A DNA stretch of 13,092 nt from Candidatus Cloacimonadota bacterium (GTDB lineage Bacteria > Hydrothermota > E44-bin80), in NCBI GenBank assembly GCA_004375785.1, contig SOKM01000176.1, positions 1-13,092 of the forward strand. Reading direction: 5' to 3'. Positions 1 to 6,042 of the stretch are shown piece after piece; position 1 is the first letter of the stretch; every line of letters begins with the position of its first letter. Under the pieces are notes generated by a model. The model saw only the letters and a program-made list of their open reading frames with translations. It searched no databases and had not been told where the DNA came from. A program made the translations under genes and the position numbers.

Positions 1-1023
1 CGTTCTTCTTGAACCATTACAGTGGATACTTATAAAAAGGTCTGCTCCCGAATTGTTGGCCAAACGTGACCTTTCCCTTAATGTAACAAAAGTATCGTCA
101 TCTCGTGTCATTAAGACTGTAAAGCCTTTTTTAATGAGCATCTTTTTTAACTCCCTTGATATCTTTAAGGCAATCTCTTTTTCTGTCAGGCCTGATGGCC
201 CAACCGCACCCGGGTCTCTGCCGCCATGACCAGGGTCAATGACTATTCTATTTATTAAACGTTTTTTCGGGGGTTTCTTTACTTCTGGTGGCTTTTCTTT
301 CTTCTTGTAGAATGTAATCTTTATTGAGGGACCTGATTTTACAAGTTCCCTATCAATTCTTTCAATCATTTTTGTATCGTAGAAAAAAGAGAGAATAGCT
401 CTGTCAATCTCCTGCTGGAGAATGACCTTTTTAATTTCTCCTTTTCCTTCAAAAGGTGGGATAATGGCAGGCTTGCAGACACCATTATGGAGGGTAAGTT
501 TAAGTTTTCCTTTTTTGTCATCATCTATAGAAGTAATGAGTTCACTTTGCGAAGTGAGTATAAAACATATTTTATCATTTTCCTGCTTTAGAACAAACGA
601 ATCAGGATTGAATGTTTTTCGGTCAACTACAAGAGAATTTAATGAACCGAGAAGAAAGATTTCCTTATCAGTTGCATTAGAGAGAACCACTTCAACGTCA
701 GGGAGGGAAACAAAAGGTTTTCCACCAGAAGAAATAAAAGGGAGGAACATTTTTCTTCCCTTATTATCAAGTAGATAATATGGATTCTGCTCGACAAAGG
801 TGAGGGTATGCTCAGGAAAATTTAGAACAAATCTTTTCTCTGCTTCTTTTCTTGTGAAAGAAACATTGAAAACCTTCTTAAAGTCTTCAAGAGAGACATA
901 TACCCATTTCCCTTTTATGACTGTAGAAATTGTTGCTCTCTCTGTTCCATAGAAAAAAAGGATATCGGAAAACAAAAACGAAGGAAAGAAGAAAATTAGA
1001 AATAGAATTATTATCCTTCTCAT
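1..1023 (-). CDS. N-acetylmuramoyl-L-alanine amidase (Amidase_3), C-terminus beyond window
   Basis: Zinc-dependent cell-wall hydrolase that cleaves the bond between MurNAc and L-Ala of peptidoglycan, probably in the periplasm. The first 341 codons are present. Residues 1-19 are a Sec-type signal peptide (MRR, then hydrophobic IIILFLIFFLPSFLFS). Residues about 20-115 resemble a copper-amine-oxidase-N-like beta domain, and 115-250 a poorly conserved AMIN-like region ending in a Lys/Pro linker (KKKEKPPEVKKPPKKR). From about 259 the Amidase_3 catalytic domain begins: RIVIDPGHGG (zinc His266), LTEKE (zinc Glu281), LRER and SIHCN (zinc His334; Cys335 where Ala is usual). The C-terminal catalytic Glu lies outside the window. 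The start ATG overlaps the smpB stop (ATGA), so translation is probably coupled. The family call is firm; the N-terminal domain names are inference. Confidence 0.93.
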   Translation of the reverse strand, partial: MRRIIILFLIFFFPSFLFSDILFFYGTERATISTVIKGKWVYVSLEDFKKVFNVSFTRKEAEKRFVLNFPEHTLTFVEQNPYYLLDNKGRKMFLPFISSGGKPFVSLPDVEVVLSNATDKEIFLLGSLNSLVVDRKTFNPDSFVLKQENDKICFILTSQSELITSIDDDKKGKLKLTLHNGVCKPAIIPPFEGKGEIKKVILQQEIDRAILSFFYDTKMIERIDRELVKSGPSIKITFYKKKEKPPEVKKPPKKRLINRIVIDPGHGGRDPGAVGPSGLTEKEIALKISRELKKMLIKKGFTVLMTRDDDTFVTLRERSRLANNSGADLFISIHCNGSRRT

Positions 1024-1496
1024 TTATCTATTCCTTTCTGGATACGTTCAAGTTCCCTTCTGATTTCTCTTTCTCTAATTGCCTCTCTTTTTTCAAATTT
1101 CTTTTTTCCTTTTGCAAGCCCAAGTTCGACCTTAACGATTCCTCTACGAGAAACATAAACTTTTAAAGGAACGAGGGTATATCCTCTTTCCTGAATTTTA
1201 CCTGTCAATTTTCTAATCTCCATTTTCTTTAATAGTAATTTTCTCTTTCTTCTGGTAGAATAGTGGGTAAAACCGTCTTTCTTTTCATAAAGACTGATAT
1301 GCATATTATAAAGGAAAACTTCGCCACTCGCTATTGTTGCATAACTATCAGTAAGAGAAATTTTCGAAGCCTTGACAGATTTTACTTCACATCCAATAAG
1401 AACAATACCTGCTTCGTATGTCGCTTCTATATTATACAAATGTCTTGCTTTTCTATTTGTTGCAACGGCTCTCATTGTTTCTTTCTTATTTTTCAT
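1020..1496 (-). CDS. smpB: SsrA-binding protein SmpB
   Basis: 158-residue SmpB, the protein partner of tmRNA in trans-translation, which rescues stalled ribosomes and tags nascent chains. Family landmarks are visible: ATNRKARHLY near the N-terminus, YEAGIVLIGCEVKS, KISLTDSYA, the RRKRKLLLKK segment, GYTLVPLKVYVS, and LGLAKGKKKFEKRE before a basic helical tail. Length is usual for the family. The start at 1496 is the first in-frame ATG; it has no good ribosome-binding site and sits 6 nt after a perfect TATAAT. The alternative start Met8 (1475) would give the shorter N-terminus seen in some homologues. The stop overlaps the amidase start by 4 nt. The tmRNA gene, often nearby in other genomes, is not in the window. 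Confidence 0.96.
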   Translation of the reverse strand: MKNKKETMRAVATNRKARHLYNIEATYEAGIVLIGCEVKSVKASKISLTDSYATIASGEVFLYNMHISLYEKKDGFTHYSTRRKRKLLLKKMEIRKLTGKIQERGYTLVPLKVYVSRRGIVKVELGLAKGKKKFEKREAIREREIRRELERIQKGIDK

Positions 1497-1502
1497 TTTT
1501 CC

Positions 1503-1508
1503 ATTATA
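1503..1508 (-). promoter_or_regulatory. Candidate -10 box of a smpB promoter (TATAAT)
   Basis: On the minus strand a perfect TATAAT is followed by GGAAAA and the smpB ATG, so the expected start of transcription falls on or next to the A of ATG. The -35 is weak: TTTTCA at 17 bp spacing, or TTGACT further upstream at 23 bp, too far for a normal pair. It may be a real internal promoter giving a leaderless or very short-leader smpB mRNA, or a chance match in an AT-rich gap. Confidence 0.4.
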
Positions 1509-1563
1509 TAACTAACAAAAAAGAGTGAAAAAGTCAAACAAATTTTTGTGAGCTGAAGAGAAA

Positions 1564-1712
1564 ATTAGCCACGGCAACGCACGGTTTAGAATTTTGAGGT
1601 TACAAAACCAAAAAGAAAACGCCTCAGCCGTGGTAAAAATATGCTTTTGGATAGGTGGTTATGGGGAAACCTTGAATTGATGTTTTACCGTGTAGAAACC
1701 GTGGCTAAAAAT
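1564..1712. repeat. Intergenic inverted/direct repeat cluster built on CCGTGGCTAAAA
   Basis: The 225-bp gap between the leuC-like gene and smpB holds three copies of a CCGTGG(C)TAA motif. One is inverted (ATTAGCCACGG, 1564-1574) and two are direct (CCGTGGTAAAAAT, 1628-1640; CCGTGGCTAAAAAT, 1699-1712). The outer copies pair as an imperfect long inverted repeat, and a second pair, CACGGT (1580-1585) with ACCGTG (1687-1692), lies in register just inside. The block could be a small non-autonomous element, an interspersed repeat of the CACGG type, or a structured transcript segment that also ends leuC transcription. No coding sequence is seen here. Confidence 0.6.
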
Positions 1713-1721
1713 GTTCTGATT

Positions 1722-2975
1722 TTACAGGAACTCTCTTGGGTCGGTTATTTCACCTTTTATTGCAGTTGCAGCCGCAGTTGCTGGAGATACAAGATAGACT
1801 TCTCCTTTAGTACTTCCCATTCTTCCCTTGAAATTTCTGTTTGTCGTAGTAACTGCAACTTCTCCATCTGCAATTATACCCTGATGTGCACCAAGACAGG
1901 GGCCACACCCAGGGTTTATAATGAGAGCACCTGCAGTTAGGAAAGTATCAAATAGTCCCTTATTAATTGATAACTTGCATATACTTCTTGATGCAGGACC
2001 TATGATTAATCGGATATTTTTGTCAATTTTTCTACCTTTAAGGATTTTTGCCACTATCTCCATATCGTCCATTCTTCCATTTGTGCAGGAACCTATAAAG
2101 ACCTGATTTACTTTTATTCCCTTTGCCTGAGAGACTGGTTTTACATTATCAACAGAATGTGGAAAGGCTATCTGGGGTTCGAGATTTGATACATCGTATT
2201 CATAGGTCTTCTCATATTGGGCATCTTTATCTGCAAAAACAGGTTCAAAAGCAAAGACTCCCTTTTCTCTTATATACTTTTCAGTAGTCCGGTCAAAAGG
2301 AACAACAGCTGATTTTGCGCCCATTTCCATAGAGAGATTTGCAAGAACAAATCTCTCAGAGACATCCATCTTCTCAACTGTTTCTCCATAAAACTCTATC
2401 GACTTGTAGATTGCTCCGTCACACCCAGTATTACCAATTATGTGAAGTATTACATCCTTTGAGAAAACCCCGTCAGGAAGGTTTCCATATATGGTTACCT
2501 TGTAGGTTTCTGGAACCTTAAACCAGATCTGTCCTGTTGCCCAGACAGCAGCCATCTCCGTTGCTCCAATACCTGTTGAAAACGCTCCGATAGAACCGTA
2601 TGAAGTAGTATGCGAATCTGTTCCTATTGCGATTTGACCGGGCAATATAAAAAGTTTTTCTACGACAATCTGATGACAGATACCTTCGCCAATTTCAAAG
2701 AAATTCTTGATTCCCTGTTCGGCTACAAAATCTCTTATTATTTTGTGCTCATTGGCTGTTTTTATTGATTCTGCTGGTGCCCTGTGGTCGAGAATTATAA
2801 GAATTTTTTCTGGATTCCATACATTCTTTTTGCCAATTTCGTTAAATTTTTTAATAACAAGCCCTGCATTATCATGGCTCATACATAAATCAGGTTCTAT
2901 CTCAACAATATCTCCTTTGCTGACATCGTTCCCGGACTTCTTGTATAAAATTTTTTCAATAAAGGTTTTACCCAT
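1722..2975 (-). CDS. leuC: 3-isopropylmalate dehydratase large subunit / homoaconitase-type (LeuC-like)
   Basis: 417-residue [4Fe-4S] hydro-lyase of the aconitase superfamily, large-subunit-only form. LeuC with LeuD isomerises 2- to 3-isopropylmalate in leucine synthesis; the related homoaconitase (HacA) acts on homocitrate-type substrates. The three cluster cysteines are visible: Cys297 in IGSCTNGR, and Cys357 and Cys360 in NPGCGPCLG. TDSHTTSYG (119-127) is the substrate-binding signature, and the C-terminus YLVSPATAAATAIKGEITDP is typical of the shorter thermophile/archaeal-type LeuC. The ATG overlaps the end of rpmE by 8 bp (ATGGGTAA), so it is probably translated by coupling; only a weak GGGAAAA lies upstream. 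No leuD or other leucine gene is adjacent, so the precise substrate (isopropylmalate versus homocitrate-type) cannot be settled here. Confidence 0.85.
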   Translation of the reverse strand: MGKTFIEKILYKKSGNDVSKGDIVEIEPDLCMSHDNAGLVIKKFNEIGKKNVWNPEKILIILDHRAPAESIKTANEHKIIRDFVAEQGIKNFFEIGEGICHQIVVEKLFILPGQIAIGTDSHTTSYGSIGAFSTGIGATEMAAVWATGQIWFKVPETYKVTIYGNLPDGVFSKDVILHIIGNTGCDGAIYKSIEFYGETVEKMDVSERFVLANLSMEMGAKSAVVPFDRTTEKYIREKGVFAFEPVFADKDAQYEKTYEYDVSNLEPQIAFPHSVDNVKPVSQAKGIKVNQVFIGSCTNGRMDDMEIVAKILKGRKIDKNIRLIIGPASRSICKLSINKGLFDTFLTAGALIINPGCGPCLGAHQGIIADGEVAVTTTNRNFKGRMGSTKGEVYLVSPATAAATAIKGEITDPREFL

Positions 2976-3180
2976 TTTTTAATTTTTTCCCATACTTTTT
3001 TTGGAATTTCTCTACCCTCCCAGCTGTGTCAACAAACTTCTGTTTACCCGAAAAAAATGGATGACATTTCGAACATATCTCAATGTGCACATCTTTCACA
3101 GTAGAGCGAGTCTTTATGACATTCCCACAAGCACAGGTTATTGTCGTTTCAAAATATTCAGGATGTAACTTCTTTTTCAT
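2968..3180 (-). CDS. rpmE: 50S ribosomal protein L31, zinc-binding form
   Basis: 70-residue L31 of the large ribosomal subunit. Zinc ligands Cys16, Cys18, Cys36 and Cys39 (TCACGN ... EICSKCHPFFSGKQKFVDTAGRVEKF) mark the zinc-containing (C+) form, as opposed to the zinc-free paralogue made under zinc starvation. A good ribosome-binding site, AGGAGG, lies 4 nt before the ATG. It follows rho by 97 bp with no terminator seen, the rho-rpmE order common in bacteria. Its last codons overlap the start of the leuC-like gene. Confidence 0.97.
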   Translation of the reverse strand: MKKKLHPEYFETTITCACGNVIKTRSTVKDVHIEICSKCHPFFSGKQKFVDTAGRVEKFQKKYGKKLKNG

Positions 3181-3277
3181 TCAGCCTCCTGCTGTTTAGT
3201 TTATTTTATATTTTCTTAATTTCGAGCTTTTATACTTTACCTTTTCTAAATTTCTATTTCGTGTTTTTTTGCTTTTG

Positions 3278-4525
3278 TTATTGGTTCATTGCTTTTAAGA
3301 ATTCCTTGTTATTTTTTGTCTCTTTCATTCTCGCAGTGAGGAATTCCATTGCCTCTATCTGGTTCATCTCGTTCAACAATTTTCTTAGTATCCATAGCTT
3401 GTTTAGTTCGTCCGGCGTAAGAAGGAGTTCTTCTTTTCTTGTTCCTGACTTATTGATATCTATAGCAGGAAAAATTCTTCTATCAGCAAGTTTTCTATCA
3501 AGCACAAGTTCCATATTGCCTGTTCCTTTAAATTCTTCAAAAATAACTTCATCCATTCTGCTCCCTGTTTCGATGAGGGCAGTCGCTATAATGGTAAGAC
3601 TCCCTCCCTCTTCTATATTTCTTGCGGCTCCAAAGAACCTTTTGGGTTTATGAAGAGCATTCGAATCAACCCCACCTGTGAGTGTTTTTCCACTGTGTGG
3701 TATAACTACATTATGTGCTCTTGCCAGCCTTGTAATACTGTCGAGCAGAATCAGAACATCACGTTTTTGTTCAACCATCCTGCGCGCTCTTTCAAGAACC
3801 ATTTTTGCAACCTGAACATGCCGGGTAGCCGGTTCATCAAATGTTGAACTAATTACTTCTCCTTTTACAGACCTTTTCATATCTGTTACCTCTTCAGGTC
3901 GTTCGTCGATTAAGAGAACAATCAATATAATATCTGGATCATTAGTTGTCGCACTATTTGCAATCTTCTGGAGAATAACAGTTTTTCCTGCCCTGGGTGG
4001 AGAGACAATAAGAGCTCTCTGCCCTTTCCCAATGGGGGTCAAAAGATCAATAATTCTTCTTGAAACATCACCGTTGCCTGTTTCGATTCTTATTTTTTCT
4101 TCTGGGTATAGGGGGGTGAGGTTGTCAAACCTAATCCTATCTTTAGCATTCTCAGGGTTATCTAAATTCACTGCTTCAACCTTAAGCAGTGCAAAAAATT
4201 TCTCACCTTCTTTTGGAGGTCTTATCTGTCCAGAGACAGTGTCTCCCGTTAGAAGTCCGAATTTTTTTATTTGTGAAGGCGATACATATATATCATCTGA
4301 GCCATGAAGATAACTATTTTTAGGTGAACGAAGAAATCCAAAACCGTCGTTATTTATTTCAAGAACTCCCTGGCCGAAAATCAAGCCGTTCTGCTGTGCC
4401 TGAGCGTCAAGGATACCGAAAATAAGTTTCTGTTTTTTAAGTGTTGAATATCCTTGAACATTGAGAACCTTCGCAATCTCCTTGAGTTCTGAAAAGGTTT
4501 TACCGTTTAGTTCTGCTATTTCCAT
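3278..4525 (-). CDS. rho: Transcription termination factor Rho
   Basis: 415-residue hexameric RNA-dependent ATPase that ends transcription of untranslated RNA. The N-terminal Rho_N helix bundle (1-45) is followed by the cold-shock-like RNA-binding domain (about 50-120) with the RNP1-like GFGFLR at 61-66. Next is the RecA-type ATPase core: Walker A PPRAGKT at 176-182, catalytic-Glu region LIDERPEEVT near 205-214, Walker B DVLILLDS at 256-263, and the LTGGVDSNAL and GSLTIIATALIETGSRMDEVIFEEFKGTGNMEL regions (secondary channel loops and arginine finger area). There is no large insertion such as occurs in Actinobacteria or Bacteroidetes Rho, so length is near the E. coli protein. AAGG precedes the ATG at a suitable distance. 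It lies downstream of the FecR-like gene and upstream of rpmE. Confidence 0.98.
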   Translation of the reverse strand: MEIAELNGKTFSELKEIAKVLNVQGYSTLKKQKLIFGILDAQAQQNGLIFGQGVLEINNDGFGFLRSPKNSYLHGSDDIYVSPSQIKKFGLLTGDTVSGQIRPPKEGEKFFALLKVEAVNLDNPENAKDRIRFDNLTPLYPEEKIRIETGNGDVSRRIIDLLTPIGKGQRALIVSPPRAGKTVILQKIANSATTNDPDIILIVLLIDERPEEVTDMKRSVKGEVISSTFDEPATRHVQVAKMVLERARRMVEQKRDVLILLDSITRLARAHNVVIPHSGKTLTGGVDSNALHKPKRFFGAARNIEEGGSLTIIATALIETGSRMDEVIFEEFKGTGNMELVLDRKLADRRIFPAIDINKSGTRKEELLLTPDELNKLWILRKLLNEMNQIEAMEFLTARMKETKNNKEFLKAMNQ

Positions 4526-4562
4526 TTTTACTTACCTTGTTTTATGGGTTTAATATGAATTC

Positions 4563-4579
4563 CAGTGCAGGAAGCACTG
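4563..4579 (-). promoter_or_regulatory. Hairpin between FecR-like gene and rho
   Basis: CAGTGC / GCACTG form a perfect 6-bp stem with a 5-nt loop, just after the stop of the FecR-like gene and about 25 nt before the rho ribosome-binding site. No U-run follows on the minus strand, so it does not look like an intrinsic terminator. It might shape the rho leader, since Rho commonly regulates its own mRNA, or simply protect an RNA end. Confidence 0.35.
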
Positions 4580-4594
4580 AAAAGATGGGAGAAT

Positions 4595-5182
4595 TTATCC
4601 GCCGATTCGTGTTTTTAAGTTTGTCTTCTTATCATTTTCCTTTTTCGGCTCGTTGGACCTGATGGCTGAAACAGGGGAAGTCTCTCTATCTTTCTCCTCT
4701 TTCCCGGTTAATCGGGAGATTTTGCCTCCTTCTCTTTTGTTGCCTGTATTTATTTCTTCAACTGAGTCTTTTCGACTCATTAATAGGGTGGAACTATCTA
4801 TTCTTATTTTTTTGAACCCTTTAACTGTAATAATTTCACCATTTTTAACGGTTATCTCCACTTTACTGTCTTTTCCAATTCTTAAACTGTCTCCTCTTGA
4901 TAAATGTTGCCCAAAAGTGAGTTTCTTCCACTTGCTCCTTCTAAGTCTTTTTACCTTTGAATTTCCAACAAGAAAGGTCACTTTTCCCAAATGTCCAATT
5001 TCTGCTTTGGAACCTTTATCTAAATCAGAATGCGATGTGTGCTTAAAAGAAATTGACTTCAGCACATTTGAATAATAGTATTTATTGAGCATACCAGTTA
5101 CTATGAGAAGCGTTGTAAGAATTAAAGCTATTACTACAAGGACAGAAGATAATGTTATTACGAGAACTTTTTTAGAATTCAT
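4595..5182 (-). CDS. FecR-domain-like single-pass membrane protein
   Basis: 195 residues with no assigned enzymatic role. Residues 6-30 form one transmembrane segment (VLVITLSSVLVVIALILTTL) behind a short Lys-containing N-terminus, implying an N-in topology with the rest outside. Residues about 64-128 fit the FecR-type beta-domain pattern: GKVTFLVG, then a basic KVKRLRRSKWKKLTFGQHLSRGDSLRIGKDSKVEITVKNG, then an ITVKG strand. The last 65 residues are highly charged and rich in Lys, Glu and Ser, and look disordered. FecR-like domains elsewhere transmit signals to sigma factors or bind cell-surface polymers; neither partner is seen here. It is the first gene after a strong promoter and precedes rho by 69 bp. 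There is no clear Shine-Dalgarno; a 5-codon ORF overlapping its ATG may couple translation. Confidence 0.75.
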   Translation of the reverse strand: MNSKKVLVITLSSVLVVIALILTTLLIVTGMLNKYYYSNVLKSISFKHTSHSDLDKGSKAEIGHLGKVTFLVGNSKVKRLRRSKWKKLTFGQHLSRGDSLRIGKDSKVEITVKNGEIITVKGFKKIRIDSSTLLMSRKDSVEEINTGNKREGGKISRLTGKEEKDRETSPVSAIRSNEPKKENDKKTNLKTRIGG

Positions 5183-5196
5183 TTTTGAAGTTTCAT
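5179..5196 (-). other. Five-codon ORF overlapping the FecR-like start, inside a short duplication
   Basis: On the minus strand ATG AAA CTT CAA AAA TGA ends with its stop overlapping the FecR-like ATG (ATGA). The 14-bp sequence TGAATTCTAAAAAA occurs twice, at 5196-5209 and 5168-5181 (28 bp apart), so the short ORF and the true start both sit at the edge of a small duplication. Coupling through this mini-ORF is an inference; it may be accidental. Confidence 0.25.
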
Positions 5197-5232
5197 TTTT
5201 TAGAATTCACTCTTAAAATTTTACTTTTTGGA

Positions 5233-5261
5233 TATATAACGCAAAGAAAAGGTTTTGTCAA
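5233..5261 (-). promoter_or_regulatory. Strong sigma70-type promoter for the FecR-like/rho cluster
   Basis: The minus strand reads TTGACA (5261-5256), a 17-bp spacer, then TATATA (5238-5233); the -35 is perfect. Directly upstream (about 5262-5293) lie phased A- and T-tracts, the composition of an UP element. Transcription would start near 5226, about 44 nt before the FecR-like ATG. This is the best promoter match in the window. Confidence 0.8.
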
Positions 5262-5378
5262 GTATTTTTTTAATTTTTTTAAAAAAATATTTATGCCTAC
5301 TTCAGACGGGTTTTCTTATATTTTTTATTCCTTTGATTAACTCATTCACCTATTTACTTAATAACTCAATTACTGATG

Positions 5379-6038
5379 TCAAATGACTTTTGTTCCATTG
5401 ATTATCAACTCGAATTTGCAACTCAGGAAATCAGCCGCCCTTCTTGATATGACCATTCGCGATAGGAAAATTTCAAAATATTCCATAACAGCAGCAATTG
5501 TCGTATCTATTGTTAGATTAAAAATTATTTTCTTCTCCTCCCTATCCACTTCCAGGAGAGATTTTGATGTGGCATAATTAACACGGTCATGAATGTCAAA
5601 CTTCACAAATTCAGGGTTTCTGACCCTGCTTCTATGAACATCAGATTTATCTGCAAGAATTAATGCTGCGGCAATGTCACTGACAGGAAGCCCGTCCTCT
5701 TCATGATGATTTCCTATTGCACCAATTATCTCAGCAATATCATTTACAGGCATATCCATTTTTGTAAGAATGGAGTGAACTATAACAGAGCCAGTCTGCG
5801 CATGATGCTCTCTGTTGATTACATTTCCGATGTCGTGCAGGTAACCAGCAATACTTCCAAGGGTAATGGTCCTTTCTTTCTTTTCAAGGTCTTTAAGTAT
5901 TCTTTCTGCTGTTTTAGCAACCCTTTTTGAATGTCTTCTACCGTGTTCTGTATAACCAATGATGCCTAAGAAATTGTCTGCTTTCTTTACATAACTTTTC
6001 ACTATTGCATTATTCATTACATCTATTAGTGTAATCAT
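5379..6038 (-). CDS. HD-domain metal-dependent phosphohydrolase
   Basis: 219 residues from the chosen start. HD-superfamily enzymes use paired His/Asp metal sites to hydrolyse phosphate esters, often of nucleotides. Ligand-type motifs (numbered from Met1 at 6038) are YTEHGRRHSKRV (His32, His36), GYLHDIGN (His68-Asp69), REHHAQTG (His78-79), IGNHHEEDG (His111-112) and ALILADKSD (Asp130), so all expected positions are filled. The C-terminal part (about 140-219) is conserved-looking but unassigned. The start 4 nt after the Clp stop is preferred because AAAAGG stands 9 nt before it; an in-frame ATG at 6071 would lie inside the Clp gene with no ribosome-binding site. The substrate is unknown. It is cotranscribed with the Clp ATPase. 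Confidence 0.85.
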   Translation of the reverse strand: MITLIDVMNNAIVKSYVKKADNFLGIIGYTEHGRRHSKRVAKTAERILKDLEKKERTITLGSIAGYLHDIGNVINREHHAQTGSVIVHSILTKMDMPVNDIAEIIGAIGNHHEEDGLPVSDIAAALILADKSDVHRSRVRNPEFVKFDIHDRVNYATSKSLLEVDREEKKIIFNLTIDTTIAAVMEYFEIFLSRMVISRRAADFLSCKFELIINGTKVI

Positions 6039-6042
6039 CACC

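Noticed and set aside
422..778. 118-aa plus-strand frame inside the amidase gene
   Set aside because: Antisense to the amidase reading frame, which is continuous from 1023 to the window edge with signal peptide and catalytic motifs.
1497..1721. tmRNA gene next to smpB
   Set aside because: The gap is too short for a tmRNA and has no tRNA-Ala-like ends or tag ORF; the pairing seen is between short repeats.
3141..3653. 170-aa hydrophobic plus-strand frame over rpmE/rho
   Set aside because: Phe/Ser/Leu-rich antisense shadow of the rho 3' end; apparent membrane segments come from A-rich sense codons.
4653..5075. 140-aa plus-strand open frame opposite the FecR-like gene
   Set aside because: It is the antisense shadow of a gene with a clear promoter and membrane/beta-domain pattern; its Ser/Leu/Phe-rich translation shows no motif.
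5264..5293. Intrinsic terminator of the HD gene formed by the T7A7 palindrome
   Set aside because: A pure A/T stem would be too weak, and the tract fits better as an upstream element of the adjacent promoter; no other terminator is evident between 5262 and 5378.
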